NCBI GenBank assembly: GCA_039621445.1
Contig: CP154955.1
Location: forward strand, 39,688,426-39,752,425
Origin: Euglena gracilis
Taxonomy: Eukaryota; Euglenida; Euglenophyceae; Euglenales
Length of the DNA stretch: 64,000 nucleotides
Direction: 5' to 3'
The position numbers were made by a program, and so were the translations under genes. The notes below the pieces were generated by a model, which was given only the letters and a program-made list of their open reading frames with translations, was not told the origin of the DNA and ran no database searches. Positions 29,521 through 41,700 of the stretch are shown here, piece by piece. Within the stretch, counting starts at the first letter, position 1. Every line of letters begins with the position of its first letter.

Positions 29521-30019
29521 TGCTTACCGGAAGTCAGCAACGTCTTTTGAGTCAGGAAGGGGAGGGAGATCGCTTTCAAAAAATTAAGTCACTTTCATTT
29601 TTTTGCGACAGCCTATCACAACTGCTGTCCAACAGGGGGGGAGTGCAACTAGGGGGGGGGGGCAATCATGAAACCCTAACATTCTTTGGGGACCTAATTG
29701 GTATTTTTGCAAGACTAACTGAAAGACCAAAATCCCGAAGGCAGTGAATATGTCCTTCCGCCCCCTCCCCAAAAGTTATCGCAGTGCCAACTTCCCAGGC
29801 AGGAATCGGAGGGTGGAAGAGGATGCCTCTTTTGGGCAGCAACCTTTGCACGGTCCCATTATGGTCGCCTTTGAGCGAGGATGCAAGGGGTGAGCCCCAG
29901 AGGCCAGCCTGGCCAAAGGCGGAGCTAGTCATAAAAGGTTCCCAGTGTTTTGGGGCGGGGGAAGGTTGCACTTAACAGGTGAATGTGTTGGTTTGGCTCT
30001 GCGGCAAAAAAAAAAAAGA

Positions 30020-30120
30020 GGGGACTCGCTGAGGCTGTCTCGTTCCTCGGTCACCTGTCGAAGCTCCTGCTCCAGCTTCAGGACCCGCTGATGTAGGGCC
30101 GCAACCACTGCGTCCGACGA
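30020..30120 (-). CDS. Coiled-coil exon
   Basis: After a GTGGTAG acceptor the frame reads SSDAVVAALHQRVLKLEQEL then RQVTEERDSLSES. Leu/Val at heptad spacing with alternating Lys/Glu is a classic coiled coil. A CAG/GTGACC donor could end it at 30055. Confidence 0.5.
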
Positions 30121-30299
30121 CTACCACAAATGGTTGTGATATATGTTTTTTTTGTATCCTGGGCCTTTCTCTCGCTGTGCATGTGTGCGTGTCTGTGTGT
30201 GTGTGTGTGTGTTTGCGTGTGTGCAAACATGTTGATACTGTCTGCAAAGGGGTTTGGAAAACTTTATTGCCAAACGACATTTTCCGTCTTGGTTCATTG

Positions 30300-30610
30300 A
30301 CGGGGGGGGGGGGTTCAGCTCACTGTATTGAGCCCAGAAAATTCGGACTGGCTGAAGAAGGGCAGAAGGGAGGACTCCTGGCCAAGGGTCAGACCGGCTG
30401 CAAAGAAACCTCCAAATCAGCGAAAATGCAGAAGCCCGCTGGAGTTCTAAACCCTGAGCTGAGCCGCCCATTTACGACCACTTTCCCCGGATTTCTGCCT
30501 ATTTGGCACAATGGGTGTCCGAAGATTCCTTACAATCCGGGGCTGGAAAAAAGGTTGCTGGCTGGAGAAAAAGATTTTAGGGTGGTGTTCCCCTTTGGCT
30601 TAACCATGCC
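30300..30610 (+). repeat. Dispersed repeat, relative of 10930 and 22150
   Basis: Has AGCCCAGAAAATTCGGACTGG at its start (21 bases shortened here to its key words CAGAAAATTCGG), and GGTTGCTGGCTGGAGAAA plus GGCTTAA at its end. Confidence 0.5.
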
Positions 30611-30829
30611 TTGAATTCAATGACAGCACGCGTCGTCTTTTTCAGGTTTTCTTTGCAAGTGGTATGAAACTCACTGCGAATGGACTTCCATCAGTAGCCC
30701 GCTACGAGGCTGTGAGCTGTGGTACAGAGTGACCTCTGATGTTTGCTTCATTTTTGACTTGTCGGTCAGGGCACCATTCTGTGCTGATTTGCGGGAGGGA
30801 GGGTAGAAACGGTTCTGCCTCGTTGTGGG

Positions 30830-31005
30830 CGGCGTCAGAAATCGACGGCCATCCGTGGCTGGCGACTCATCCCGGGTGGGCAGGGCCAGCCCAGTGGCCA
30901 AGGCCTCCGCTGCGAGCGGCCGCTCCGCCAGTCCCCCGCCGTCCCCCGGCGAGAGGCCGGCCATGCCGGCCGCTGCAGGGGATGGGGAGGGCCGCAGCAA
31001 CTGGA
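30830..31005 (-). CDS. Possible exon, GC-rich, upstream part of coiled-coil gene
   Basis: A minus frame reads PSPSPAAAGMAGLSPGDGGG, LAERPLAAEALATGLALPTR and DESPATDGRRF. Ala/Gly/Pro-rich with no domain. Confidence 0.3.
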
Positions 31006-31889
31006 GTGCCCAACGCTTCGGTTTGGTTTCTCAAAAAAAAATCTGGGCAAACACAATGTGTTGCGCAACGAATTGAAATGCATCCATTTTTGGGGTCCGC
31101 TGTTGTGCGCACTGAACACCTGACAGCCCGACCCTTCAGGTCCGAAAGCGAAGGGGCAAGGAAAAGCAAAACAAAATGTGTTGCTGGGAAGGAAAAGTTC
31201 CTTGCGGGCAGGAGGGAGGAATTCGCCAATGCGTGCGCCTGAGAACTCTCACCAACAAATCACTTCACCCACCTCTCCCCCCCAAAAAGTGCCACCAGGC
31301 AGGCGTCGCCCAGCATTGACATCCTGACTGTCGTCATCACCCTCAAGTGCACCCCCCAGAGACTGTCAAGCCCGAGGTATTGCCAACGTATCCTCTTCAA
31401 CTATCAGTTCCCAAGGGTCTCTGTTTCTGGCCGACATATTGAAATGAAATTGTGGTGGAAAGAAGGTGTAGGTGTGCAACACTGGAAAACAGCAACGGCA
31501 CAGGCACATGTGCTGGAAGCATCGCGGGGGGGGGAGTAGAGGGCTGGCAGGACGGCGCCAGGATTCACAAGAGACGAAGAAAAATGCAGGGATGCAGGGG
31601 GGAGATAGATAAGTCTGATGAGAGGAAGCAACGGAACATGTAGGAGAGAGGGCTGCCGGGGAGAGGATCTGCTTGGGTGCAGTCCCCAGGCTGCACCCCA
31701 CTGAGCAAAACACGCCCCCCTCCCCCCGCCTGTCCAAACACTCTCCTGCCAAACGGGTAGGGACCGGTTTCAGGCGCTGCGTCTGCCACAAAAAGCACCA
31801 CCGTCTCCCCACGGCGCAACCAGCAAGGACAAAACAGACCGCATGGGAAGCCGCCAGTGGAGGCACAGCATCGTTACCCCCCTTACGGC

Positions 31890-32140
31890 AGCGGGGGGCT
31901 GGGAGAGGGGAGCCGGCACAGTCGGCGGCGGTGCCAGTGGCCGGCCAGCTGGCTCAGTAGGGGCGCCCCCAGCCCGGGCCCCCGCTCCGGAGGGTGGCAC
32001 CGTCCGGCGGGCGGCCTTGGCCGCTGCCGCCCTTGCGGCCCCCGTACCCCCGGCCGCCCTCCGCCCGCCCCAGCCCTCTGGCAGGCAGGTGCGGGGGCCA
32101 CCATGCCCCCCCCCCCCGCTCGCCAACCACTCAGGGTTGT
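31890..32140 (-). CDS. Possible GC-rich exon between cryptochrome and coiled-coil genes
   Basis: A minus frame reads GGTGAARAAAAKAARRTVPP then GAGARAGGAPTEPAGRPLAP. Low-complexity Ala/Arg/Pro; could be a 5' exon of the coiled-coil gene or an alternative C-terminus of the cryptochrome. Confidence 0.3.
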
Positions 32141-32466
32141 CATGATCTGCTTTTCCTGGCCGGGGGGTTATGACCCCCCGACCAGGAGGGCCAACAGGTG
32201 GGAGGGTCAACAGGTCAAGGACTTATCAAAACTTGGCTCCGGAAGAAACCCAAAAAATCCCCGTACAAGATGATGCTGGACAAAAGCTGTCAACAAATGG
32301 CGTTTCTTGAGACTGGATCCCAAAAGAATTGCGAAAAAGTCAGTGTTTCGTGTTTTGTGACCACAAAAAACCTCTGTTCGCCGGTTGGTTGGCCCAATGG
32401 GTGAACCATGGTATCCATCCACTCAAGGTCTATGAAAAAAAAGGCAATTGTGTCAGATAGCAGAAA

Positions 32467-32712
32467 TTATGGGTTCGGTCCTTGGGGCTGATCCTGTCGC
32501 GTCCCAACTCTGTCAGACAAACTGACGACGGTGTCTGCAGCCACCTGAGCCTTGGGCAGCTCCTTCAGGCTCGGGGGTGCTGGGTAGTCCACCCCAATCT
32601 GCACCCCAAACTCCTTCTGTTCCGCCGCAGACATCAAGTGGGGCTCATGGATGCGGCGGCTGGGGACCTTGGCGAGCTCCGGGATCCAACAGCGGACGTG
32701 GTGCCAGAACCC
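32467..32712 (-). CDS. Cryptochrome-DASH terminal exon
   Basis: After a CCAAG acceptor: [53 protein letters not shown], ending QPQGPNP and TAA at 32467. W-x-P-E-L and I-H-x-P plus Y-P-x-P are the usual C-terminal motifs. Confidence 0.85.
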   Translation of the reverse strand, partial: GFWHHVRCWIPELAKVPSRRIHEPHLMSAAEQKEFGVQIGVDYPAPPSLKELPKAQVAADTVVSLSDRVGTRQDQPQGPNP

Positions 32713-35700
32713 CTTGGATGGCATGTGTCCTACGCCATTTCTGGCTTATGGCGTCGATGGTTTCCTCACCATTTGTGATCAGGAAGCCTCCACGTTTCAC
32801 GCCACCATGGAACGTGGTGCCTTTCGCGTTTGAACAAAACGTGGTGGCTTTTGGCAATGAAATGCGAAAGACACCACATTTCATGGCGGCGTCCTCACCA
32901 TGAAACGATGGCTGGGGTGGACATAGGGTGGACATCGCTTTCTGAACACCAGGGGGGGGTCCAGCTTTGAGGATGGAACATTTGGGCTGGCTGGAAAACG
33001 GCTGCAGGCTGGATGCACCCCTGATTGAGTGACACCCCGGTGGGACTTCGGGTTCCTTCCGCTGGGGACCTCTGCCAGAGGGGTCTCCGGCCGGCACTCA
33101 TGTGGGGGCCGGCAGCGGGCAGGGGGGCCTGGGCAGGCGCCGTCCGAGTCATAGTCCTTGGACTGCTTCGCGATGTTGAAGTGGTTGAGCCGGCCGCCGG
33201 TCAGCCCTGCCGCGGCGACCCAAGCCCGGGGCCCCTCGGGGGCCGGGGAACAGGGACATCCGAACATTGGCGGAACCCCCCTCCCGTTTAAGAGCACGGG
33301 GTGTGCACATTTCTGTTGTGGTTGCGGACCTGTGAGTCTCATGAGTCTTGTGAGTCTCATGAATCCCGTGAGTGTCGTGAGTCACATGAGCCCCATGATC
33401 GTCCCAAAAATGCGCTCTGGGTGTGTACTTATTCAGGCACTGCCTGGGAGTGGTTCAGTGCAAAACGGCTTTCGGGGGGGGGGCACTTTTTTGGACTTCA
33501 CTTTTGGAGGCTCAGGGGTTGCGACACTCATTGCGGCATTTGCACCCTTTGGCCACTGCGCACTTGAATGGGGGGGGGTAAGTACAAGCCTGGCCCTTGC
33601 CTCCTTGAAGGCCAGACTTGTTCCATCTGAGGCATAGGTTCTCCCCACCACCCCTTCTCGTATTTCTGGGGGCACAAATAAAATGGTGGCAGGGTGGAAC
33701 AGCTGCCAGGGGAGGAGGGTATTTGGGGGGTTCAGAGAGGCCCCGGCCAGTTCCCCCAGTTCGAGCACACGTCATAGTCCACAAGCAGGGACTCGAAGTA
33801 GTCGGCTCCCTCCCGCCAATCCAGCTGCAAATCCCCCGCAGGGCTGTGGGGACCATACCGGCGGGGGGGGGGGGTCGTTGCAAGGAGCCACCCTTGCACT
33901 GAGGTTCTTAGGGTGCTTGAGGACAGCCCATTACCAAGGACTGTGCCATGGGGGGCTGGAAGAAAACCGAGTGGCGTCCCGAGACCAGTCGGCATTCCTT
34001 GGTCAGCTTCCGGATCCCCTTTCCACTGGTTAATTGTTTGGTTGGGGGGGGGGGGTTGTAACAAATATGAGGTCCCCCCATACTTGACGTCCCCAAAAGC
34101 ATCCAAATCCCATGTTCAGGCACCATACATAGAAGGCTTGGTTTTGGAGAGTTTCAAAAAATTTCACCGGGGGGGTTGTCATCATTTACCTCGTTTACAT
34201 CATCATTCACAGGGTATGGGGTGGTATGGGTTGGAGGAAGCTTCCGGCTTTGAGTGTCGAGGGGGACCAACCCGAAACGGGCCGGCCCCGCCAGCCTCGC
34301 CACGGCGGCCCTGGCCCAGCGCGAGGTAGCTCGCCACGTTCTGCCGGCCGCGGTTCGACATCCAGCCGGTGGCCGCCAGCTCCCGCATGTTGGCGTCCAC
34401 CAGCGGCAGCCCCGTCCGGCCCTCCTTCCACCGCCCCGCCACCGCCGCCCGAGGCAGGGGGGGGGGCTCCACAGCCACCCTTCCCGACCTCGACGGCGGA
34501 TGGAGTGAAAAACAACAGCGGCTGCCACAACCACAACCAACCAAACCACAACCACAACAGCACAGCAAGGTCCTCATTTAAAAGAAAAAAAAACCCGCAA
34601 CCCAGGGCGCTGACGCAAGCCGTATGAACGGAAGAAGGTCTGGGCCTGCTCGGAGCCAAACAGCAGGTCACGGTCGGGTCCGGCGTGCTTCCGTCCCCAA
34701 AATGTGTGGATTGACCCGGGGCAGGGACCGGTGCTCAGACAAGAGGGAGGTGATGCCAGCGGCGTATGTCCTCCCCAAAGGCCAGGGCAGCGGTGTCCCG
34801 CAGGTGGTCCGCGTTGCCGGACCACTGCCGCCGCTGGCGAGCCGGGCCCCGAACAGGCTTCGGGGCCGGGGGGGGGGGGGGGGGCGGGAATGGGATAGGG
34901 GGGTCTGCTTTCAAAGCCTGGCAGGAGGGATGGAAGATGGTGTTCCCGTGCTTGATGGAGAAGAACCGGAAGAAATCCCGCCAGATCATCTCGAACACCA
35001 CCCTGAGGGAGGAGGAAGGCAAGGAAGTCCAGGATATGTATATTATCGTCTGAGCTTGCAGGCTCTCATGCATTCCCGGCGTCAGGTGTGGGTTCCACTC
35101 ACCAAGCTGAATGCAGAACAAATCGCTCCGTGGTTCCGTGATGATTGTTGAAAGCTCACTCATTCATTTCATCAACGGGCCCCATTCTGCTGCACAAAGC
35201 CGAAACTTTCCAAGGTTAAAGAATTCTGGTCATCCATGTTTCAATGCTTGCATCCAGATGCAGCGGTATCCCAAGGTGCTCACTGCACAAACACGACACA
35301 AACACACGGACACACACCAATAGGTGGACTTGTTTGCCACTCGCTTCTTCTCATAGGCTTTGATCTCGTGGAACACCTTGCGGGGTGGGAGGCAGCCAAA
35401 CGCCGTCCCCGGCGAGAACTTCGTGCTGTGGTCTGCCCCCGGTGCCAGGGGCGTGCCCCTGGAACGAAAGGTGGACCAGTGCCAGGGGCGTGCCCCTGGA
35501 TAACGAAAGGTGGAGGTCATCTCCAAATAAGAAAAAACTCAAACCTCATGATGAGCCGCGGGACCACTGAGAACCACACACGGCATACTTTTGCCCCAAA
35601 AAGCAGGTCGTTGGGTGTCCCTGACTTGAGGTGGGGAACAAAAAACTCTCACTCTCAAAGGGCTGGAAAATTGAGCACAAACTGTCATGGGAGAGAGAGA

Positions 35701-38700
35701 GAGAGAGGCTCATTTCTTTCAGCTCTAGGGTGGCAGAAGTTGAATGGCTCACAAAGGAGGTACGCCGCCGTGGGTTTCTGAGCTCACAGCAACTTCTTTC
35801 CCATTCAAAAAGGGGCCCAGCTGGCATGGGGTCCCTGCCCACCATCCCATTGCGGGTCTCGAAGTACTTCGCAACGAGGTCCGAGTCAAACAGGTAGTAC
35901 TGCAGCCGCCGCAGTGCCTCCGTCTCCCCGCCCTTGAAGGGGAACGCGGTGCGGGGGTCCGGGGACGGCACAGACAAGGGGCCCCCCTACGCCCGGAGGA
36001 CGCTGGGGCCGACTGGCACCAACCCACTGGCTGATGGGCTGGCCCTGCGAGGTGAGGCACCGGTCTTCAGCGGAAGGAACGGCCGTGGGCACCAGGATCC
36101 GACTTGGGAGCGGAGCCCGTCGCTGATGGGTGGGCAGGTCCGGATCCCCTGTTGGGGGAACTGAGTGGTTGAGGTGTGTGGGCCCAGCAAGTGCCTTTCG
36201 TGCGGGGGGGGGGGGGCGGGGGGGGCAGTCCGGTGAAGGGGCTCCCTGTGGCGGCGACACAGGGCTGCTGTACGGTAGCGATTCAAATGTGGGAAAGAAG
36301 TCAAGGTGGTCTATGTTGGGCGGTGTCAGGAGCGTGTATGGCAGGGAATGGAGGAGAACGCACAGACATTCATTTAGTGTGGTTCACAAAAGACGTGTGA
36401 ACCACAAATTTTTTTCTGGTGTCCACAGGTGAACCACAAATTTTTTTTTGGTGTCCACAGGTGAACCACAAAAAAAATTTTGGTGTCCACAGGTGAACCA
36501 CAAAATTTTTTGTGGTGTCCACAAAAAAATTTGTGGTCCACAAAAATTGATTGAGGATCGAAAAAAAAAATTTACATCAAAAGCGGATTGATCTTTAGAT
36601 ACCTCGACCACATTCTGAGCCTTGGCCCCGGCTCAATCCACGAAGCGTGGCAGTTGGAATTGGACAGATTGCTATCGAGAGTTCTCAAGCAGACATGCTC
36701 TGTAGACAACTTACCCAACAAGGATACCATCAAAAAGTTAAGTACTGGCGTCGATGAAGCGGAATTCCGCTTCATGGAAGCAGAAACACGCGACATTATC
36801 GTGGGGCTTTGGCATGGCTGCGGACATTGGGAGCGTTCTGGGGCATTGTGGGATGTCAGTTGAGTGCCTCAGTGCCTGAAAAAGTGCCTGAAAAATCGGC
36901 AATGCCATGTGCTTTGTTTTGAGGTAGGAGCCGGAAAGCCACTTCATTGATGTGGTGTCAGATCTTCAACTTGACCATTCAATGAAAGACCACATTCAGT
37001 ATAGTTTTTCATTCAGAAGGGTAAGTGTCAGCCTCATTCTGGTTTTTGCAGTTTGGCAATATGAGATAATTAAAAGGTATTATGTCAGCCTGAGGAAGCG
37101 GATAACCGCTTCATATTTGCTCTGTTTTTTTTTGCAGGTTTTACGCCAATGTCATGTCGAAATGTCCTTCCAAGTGAAGCACGGGGAAGTGAACAGAAGG
37201 TCTGTATCGTTTCGCCTGTTCTACCTTTCGTAACTCGTGCAATTGTCTCCACGTGGTTTGACGTATTTGCATTATGCACTTTGGATAATGACATTCAATT
37301 TCTGTTCAGTTTGTCCAGTTTCTGTTATCTTCATAAATTTCATAAATGTTAACGTTCTTCGTTGTTATTGGGATTGGAATATTGTTTGGTGATCATTGTT
37401 GATCATTTCAATTCATACCATTTTTTTACGGATTTTTTCAAAGCGGTTTTACGCTTCCTTTTTTGTGTGCAAACATTATGCATATTTTTTACATTACATT
37501 CTGTATAATTCATTGCGTTTTCGTTGCACATCTCCTGCTTTTGAAGCGGAATGCAATATTTACCGCTTCCATTTTTTAATTTTTCTGTTTCGTTCCTTCA
37601 GGGCCTACGGCAGCAGAAACAACGCTTGTTTTTGTCGGTTCCTCCTGTTCATGTATTTCTTGATTGGTTTTGTTGATTTTACCAGAATTCGAAAGTAAAT
37701 TGGCCTTCTTAGGTCTGTTTTCAACTGTATAGGTCTCCTTTACTGTGAGCCAAACGTCCACCGGAATTGGCCAAAATCAGAACCTCTTCAAAAAAAAATC
37801 GAAAAATATGACCCTTTTTTGGAAGTGGTTTTCCGCTTCCTCTTCTGTTTTTAGAGCACCAGAATTGTAGGCCAACTTACGCCGCCTGAGTCAAACATGT
37901 TCAAAGAAGATTGCTTCCTTGCTGTTGATGAGAAAGAAAATGATGCAAATGTCAGCAGGCGGTGGGAAATTTTTTGGTGTCCACATGTGAACCACAAATA
38001 TTACTTTGGTGTCCACAGGTGAACCACAAAAAAAATTTTGGTGTCCACAAGTGAACCACAAAAAAAAATTTTGGTGTCCACAGGTGAACCACAAAAATTT
38101 TTGTGGTGTCCACAGTGAACCACAAAATGACAACCTTGGTGTACCACACTAAATGAATGTCTGAGAACGCACCAGGAGAAGAGAGCACAGCCGAAGACCG
38201 TTGTACATCGACCTGAGCCCTTGGTATCAAAACAACTGGCGAATTGAGAGGGAGGCGGGCACAACATCTGTTTGCAGCCAGCTTCACTGCGAGCAACGAC
38301 CACCGGCGCATCAAAAGGCAAACAGGGGGAAAGTGGTGAGGAAGGCGGTGGGGGTTGCTGAGGAAAAAGAAAAGGATAAAGAATCGCCCCCGAACTGCGC
38401 CCCTGCTCGGGAGGGGCAGGCAGCCGACCCCCACGGGGGGCAGCAGCGGCCGCACGGTGCACTTCCGCTCCACCGCCTCCTTGAACGGCGTGAAGACGTC
38501 CGGCATCGTGGCCAGCGTGGCCGGGAACGGCAGGTCGCCCGCAGAAGGGGCAGGCCCAGCCACGGGCAGCCCCAGTCCACCGTCAGCCCCAGAACCCCAC
38601 CCATCGCCCTTGCTGGTCACGGTTGGACTCAACCCCCCCCAAAAGACAATACAAAAATGGCGCAGGGGGACGGGGGAGCAATGCGAGCGCTCTTTTGCGT

Positions 38701-41700
38701 GGTCCGTCCATGCCCGCCAGCACAGCCGCCGACCCTGAGTTTTGGGGAAACCCCTCCCTCCAGTGGTGAGTCTGGCCGACTGGCTAGGACACCGTGGACA
38801 GGATTGAGAGCTTGCCGAGAGCACAGGGAAATGGAGACGGACAGGTCACAGAATAGGGGGCGAGAGCCAGCGTTCGGGATCATCCACTTAGTGACCCCGG
38901 GGGGGGGGGGGGTCACACAGGTGTTAAGTGAATCTACGTTTGGGATAAAGCCCCCTCCCATTCCATTTAAGTGCACGGGGTGTGAAATCTTTGGTCTTCA
39001 GACCTCAGGGGTGTGCACCCACTTGGGCATTACCTGTAAGTGGTTCAGTGAAAAAGGGCTCTTGGGGGGGGGGGCACACTTTTTTGGATTTCACTTTCGG
39101 GAGCGGATCGGGTTGGCGCTGGTTTGAGCACCGCGCACTGAAACGGGAGCTTAGTTTCAGTTTAATCGGACGAGGACGGCGACGCCAGTGGCCCTGGGGC
39201 CCCATTGGCTGCCCCGCCTGGGCGTCCCGGTGGTACAGCGTGGCGCCCCATTCCCGCACCAGGCGTGCCCGGGGTTTCAGGGCCCCCTCCACTTGGCGGT
39301 CGACGGCCAGCTCCTCGCTGGTCACCTCCTCCTGCGCCAACACGACGGAGCCGGGGGGCAGTAGGGCGGGGAGGTGGTCCTCCGGCTGGCCCACGATGAC
39401 GAGCAGGTCGGGGGAGCACCCCCCCCTTCGGTCGTGATTTGCAAAAAAAAAAAGACTCGAAACGGCGGCACCGACGTCGCCGGACGTCACTGGAGGAAAG
39501 AGATATTCTGGTTTGCCAGAGAAAAATGTTCAGAGGTTTTATTCCGGGTTACTTTGGAATATTCCGGGATGCATCCCGGCTATCCCGGTAATTCTCTGCC
39601 CAAATGTGGGCACATCAACCCCCCTTCACTCACATCCATAGGCAAGCTTGACCGAGGAAAAAGATGAAACATAAGTGCCAAAGGTCCCAAAAAAGCTGCA
39701 GCGCCTTTCGATGTGCCTTTGAGAATCTGCATAGGCTTGGATGACATGTGTATTTTTTCCGATTTAATGCAGTTTATTCCACACCGGAATATCTCCCGCC
39801 ACCTGAATGGCAGGGTTACGATGGGAGGATGCTTCGTAAGAGGAGCCTCTCGAGCCTCCTCGAACGTGCTCAAACGACATTCAAGGAGGCTTAAGAGCTT
39901 CCTCAAATGTTGTTTGAGGTCGTTCGAGGAGGATCAAGAGAGCCTCCTCGAACCACCTCAAATCGACCATTGCAAAAAAAAAATACATTTTCCACTAATT
40001 TTAATTCCCTTCAGTTGCCGGTGCCCTTTTGCGCAACTGTTTGGAGGGTAATCCCTTGTGTTACACATGCCCTGTGTGTGTGCAAATCCCCTTTGTTGTG
40101 CAAGTCCGAGGGGGGAGGTCGTGGAGGCTCAAGTGTGAACGTTCGAGCTCAAGCCAGGCTTTTACAAACCCCGGGGGGACGGAATGTGCCATAGCAGGCA
40201 CACTCCTCCCTCCCGGGGGGGGGGTCAGATTTCGACCCCAGCGCCTGCCGACCAAGCCGATTTTCTCTTGAAAATGACCATTTTTGGCCCCCGGCGCCTT
40301 CGGCGCCGGGGGTGTGCTGTAGCATGACCACCCCAAAACCCTACCCTCCCCCAGGGGGGCGTCGAAAGTGCCCTACTCCCCTGCCTGCCCACAGGACCCC
40401 CCCGGGGGGTTCCCAAAAGAAGCCTGGCTCGGGCCTCCTCCTACGGTAACCCCCCACTTGCATCACATCCAAAAACGGCACATACGGTGTGAGTTTTCCG
40501 GACCCTGTCGACAGCACCTTCAAAAAGCGGCGAGCTTGACAATGCCTTCTGGATGCCCTTCTGGCTTGCCCTTTGCATATTTGGTGCTCGTTTTGCTTTG
40601 TTTCAACCGATGTATACGTCGCATATTCTCCGCCGATCACTTCACTCATTCCATTGGTCGTTTTCATGTTTTAACAGTCGCCTGCACACTCCAGGGGGAT
40701 CCTCGGCCGACTTTAGGGCGCGGAGCCGGTGCTTCAAGTCCAGCACCGACTCCAGCTGGAATTGCCCGCGAGGGCAGGGCTGGCCGTAGGGCTGCGCAAC
40801 ACCCAATGGCTTCAACTCCAAAAACCCCCCGACAGCCGCACACCCAGGCTGGTCATTAACAGGGAAAAAAAACTCCCCGGCCCAGCACGTTCAATGAAAA
40901 AAATTCGCCAGGAAAATGGCCATATTTTGGCAAAACCGAGTCAACTTTGGGGGTAGAGGTGGTTTCTGGCATCTTTGGACCATCCCCCATCCGCCCAACA
41001 CATCAAAAAATGCGTCTTTTGACTAGACCCCGTTCAAGCCCCAGTTCGGCGCTTGGGCCTAAGGACGGTCCTAAGGGCGGTCCCTAAGGAAATAAAACTT
41101 CCTGTCCCTTATGGACCGTCTCTGCAGCCGGCCTCCGGCCCCCCGCAGTCCCCGATCAGGGGGGACCTGCGGGGCCGATGAGGTCGGCCCTGGAGGCAGG
41201 GCCCCAGTCTTCAGGTTGCCGAACGGAGTGACCCCAAAGGAACGCGGGTCGAAGAAGAACACGGGGAGCGGCGGCGGTGCGGAGCACCATGACCAGGGCT
41301 GGACAGGAAGGCGCTGTGAACACTGGCACTGTGGCACATGACAATGCTGTGGTGGGTGGGGGTGGTCGACCCCCCCCCACCCACCGCAGCATTTTCATAG
41401 ATTTTTTTAACAAATTTTTACCGGCGCTGAAGGGGCAGGGAAAAATTTTGGGGTGGAAAATTGGTGCTTCCGAAATACGGGAGGAAGTGGGGGGCGGTTG
41501 ACCCCCCCCCCGCCCACCATGCAGGGGGTGAGGGGTGGTCGACCCCCCCCACCCACCACCCTGGCTGTTTGGCCGATTCCTGTACTGCCGGGTGACGTTT
41601 GGAACGCACCGGGAAATGGGGTTCAGCCACTTCAAACTGGGAATCAAGGGCCGCAAAAACAGATCAGGAGTTTGCCGCCAAAAATGGATGGCGTAATTTA

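Noticed and set aside
29324-29560. Plus-strand frame with CGLEYDLQSLFAPRHLSGRI as a gene
   Set aside because: Short, no splice pair or domain, and the minus frame at the same place fits the strand of all neighbours.
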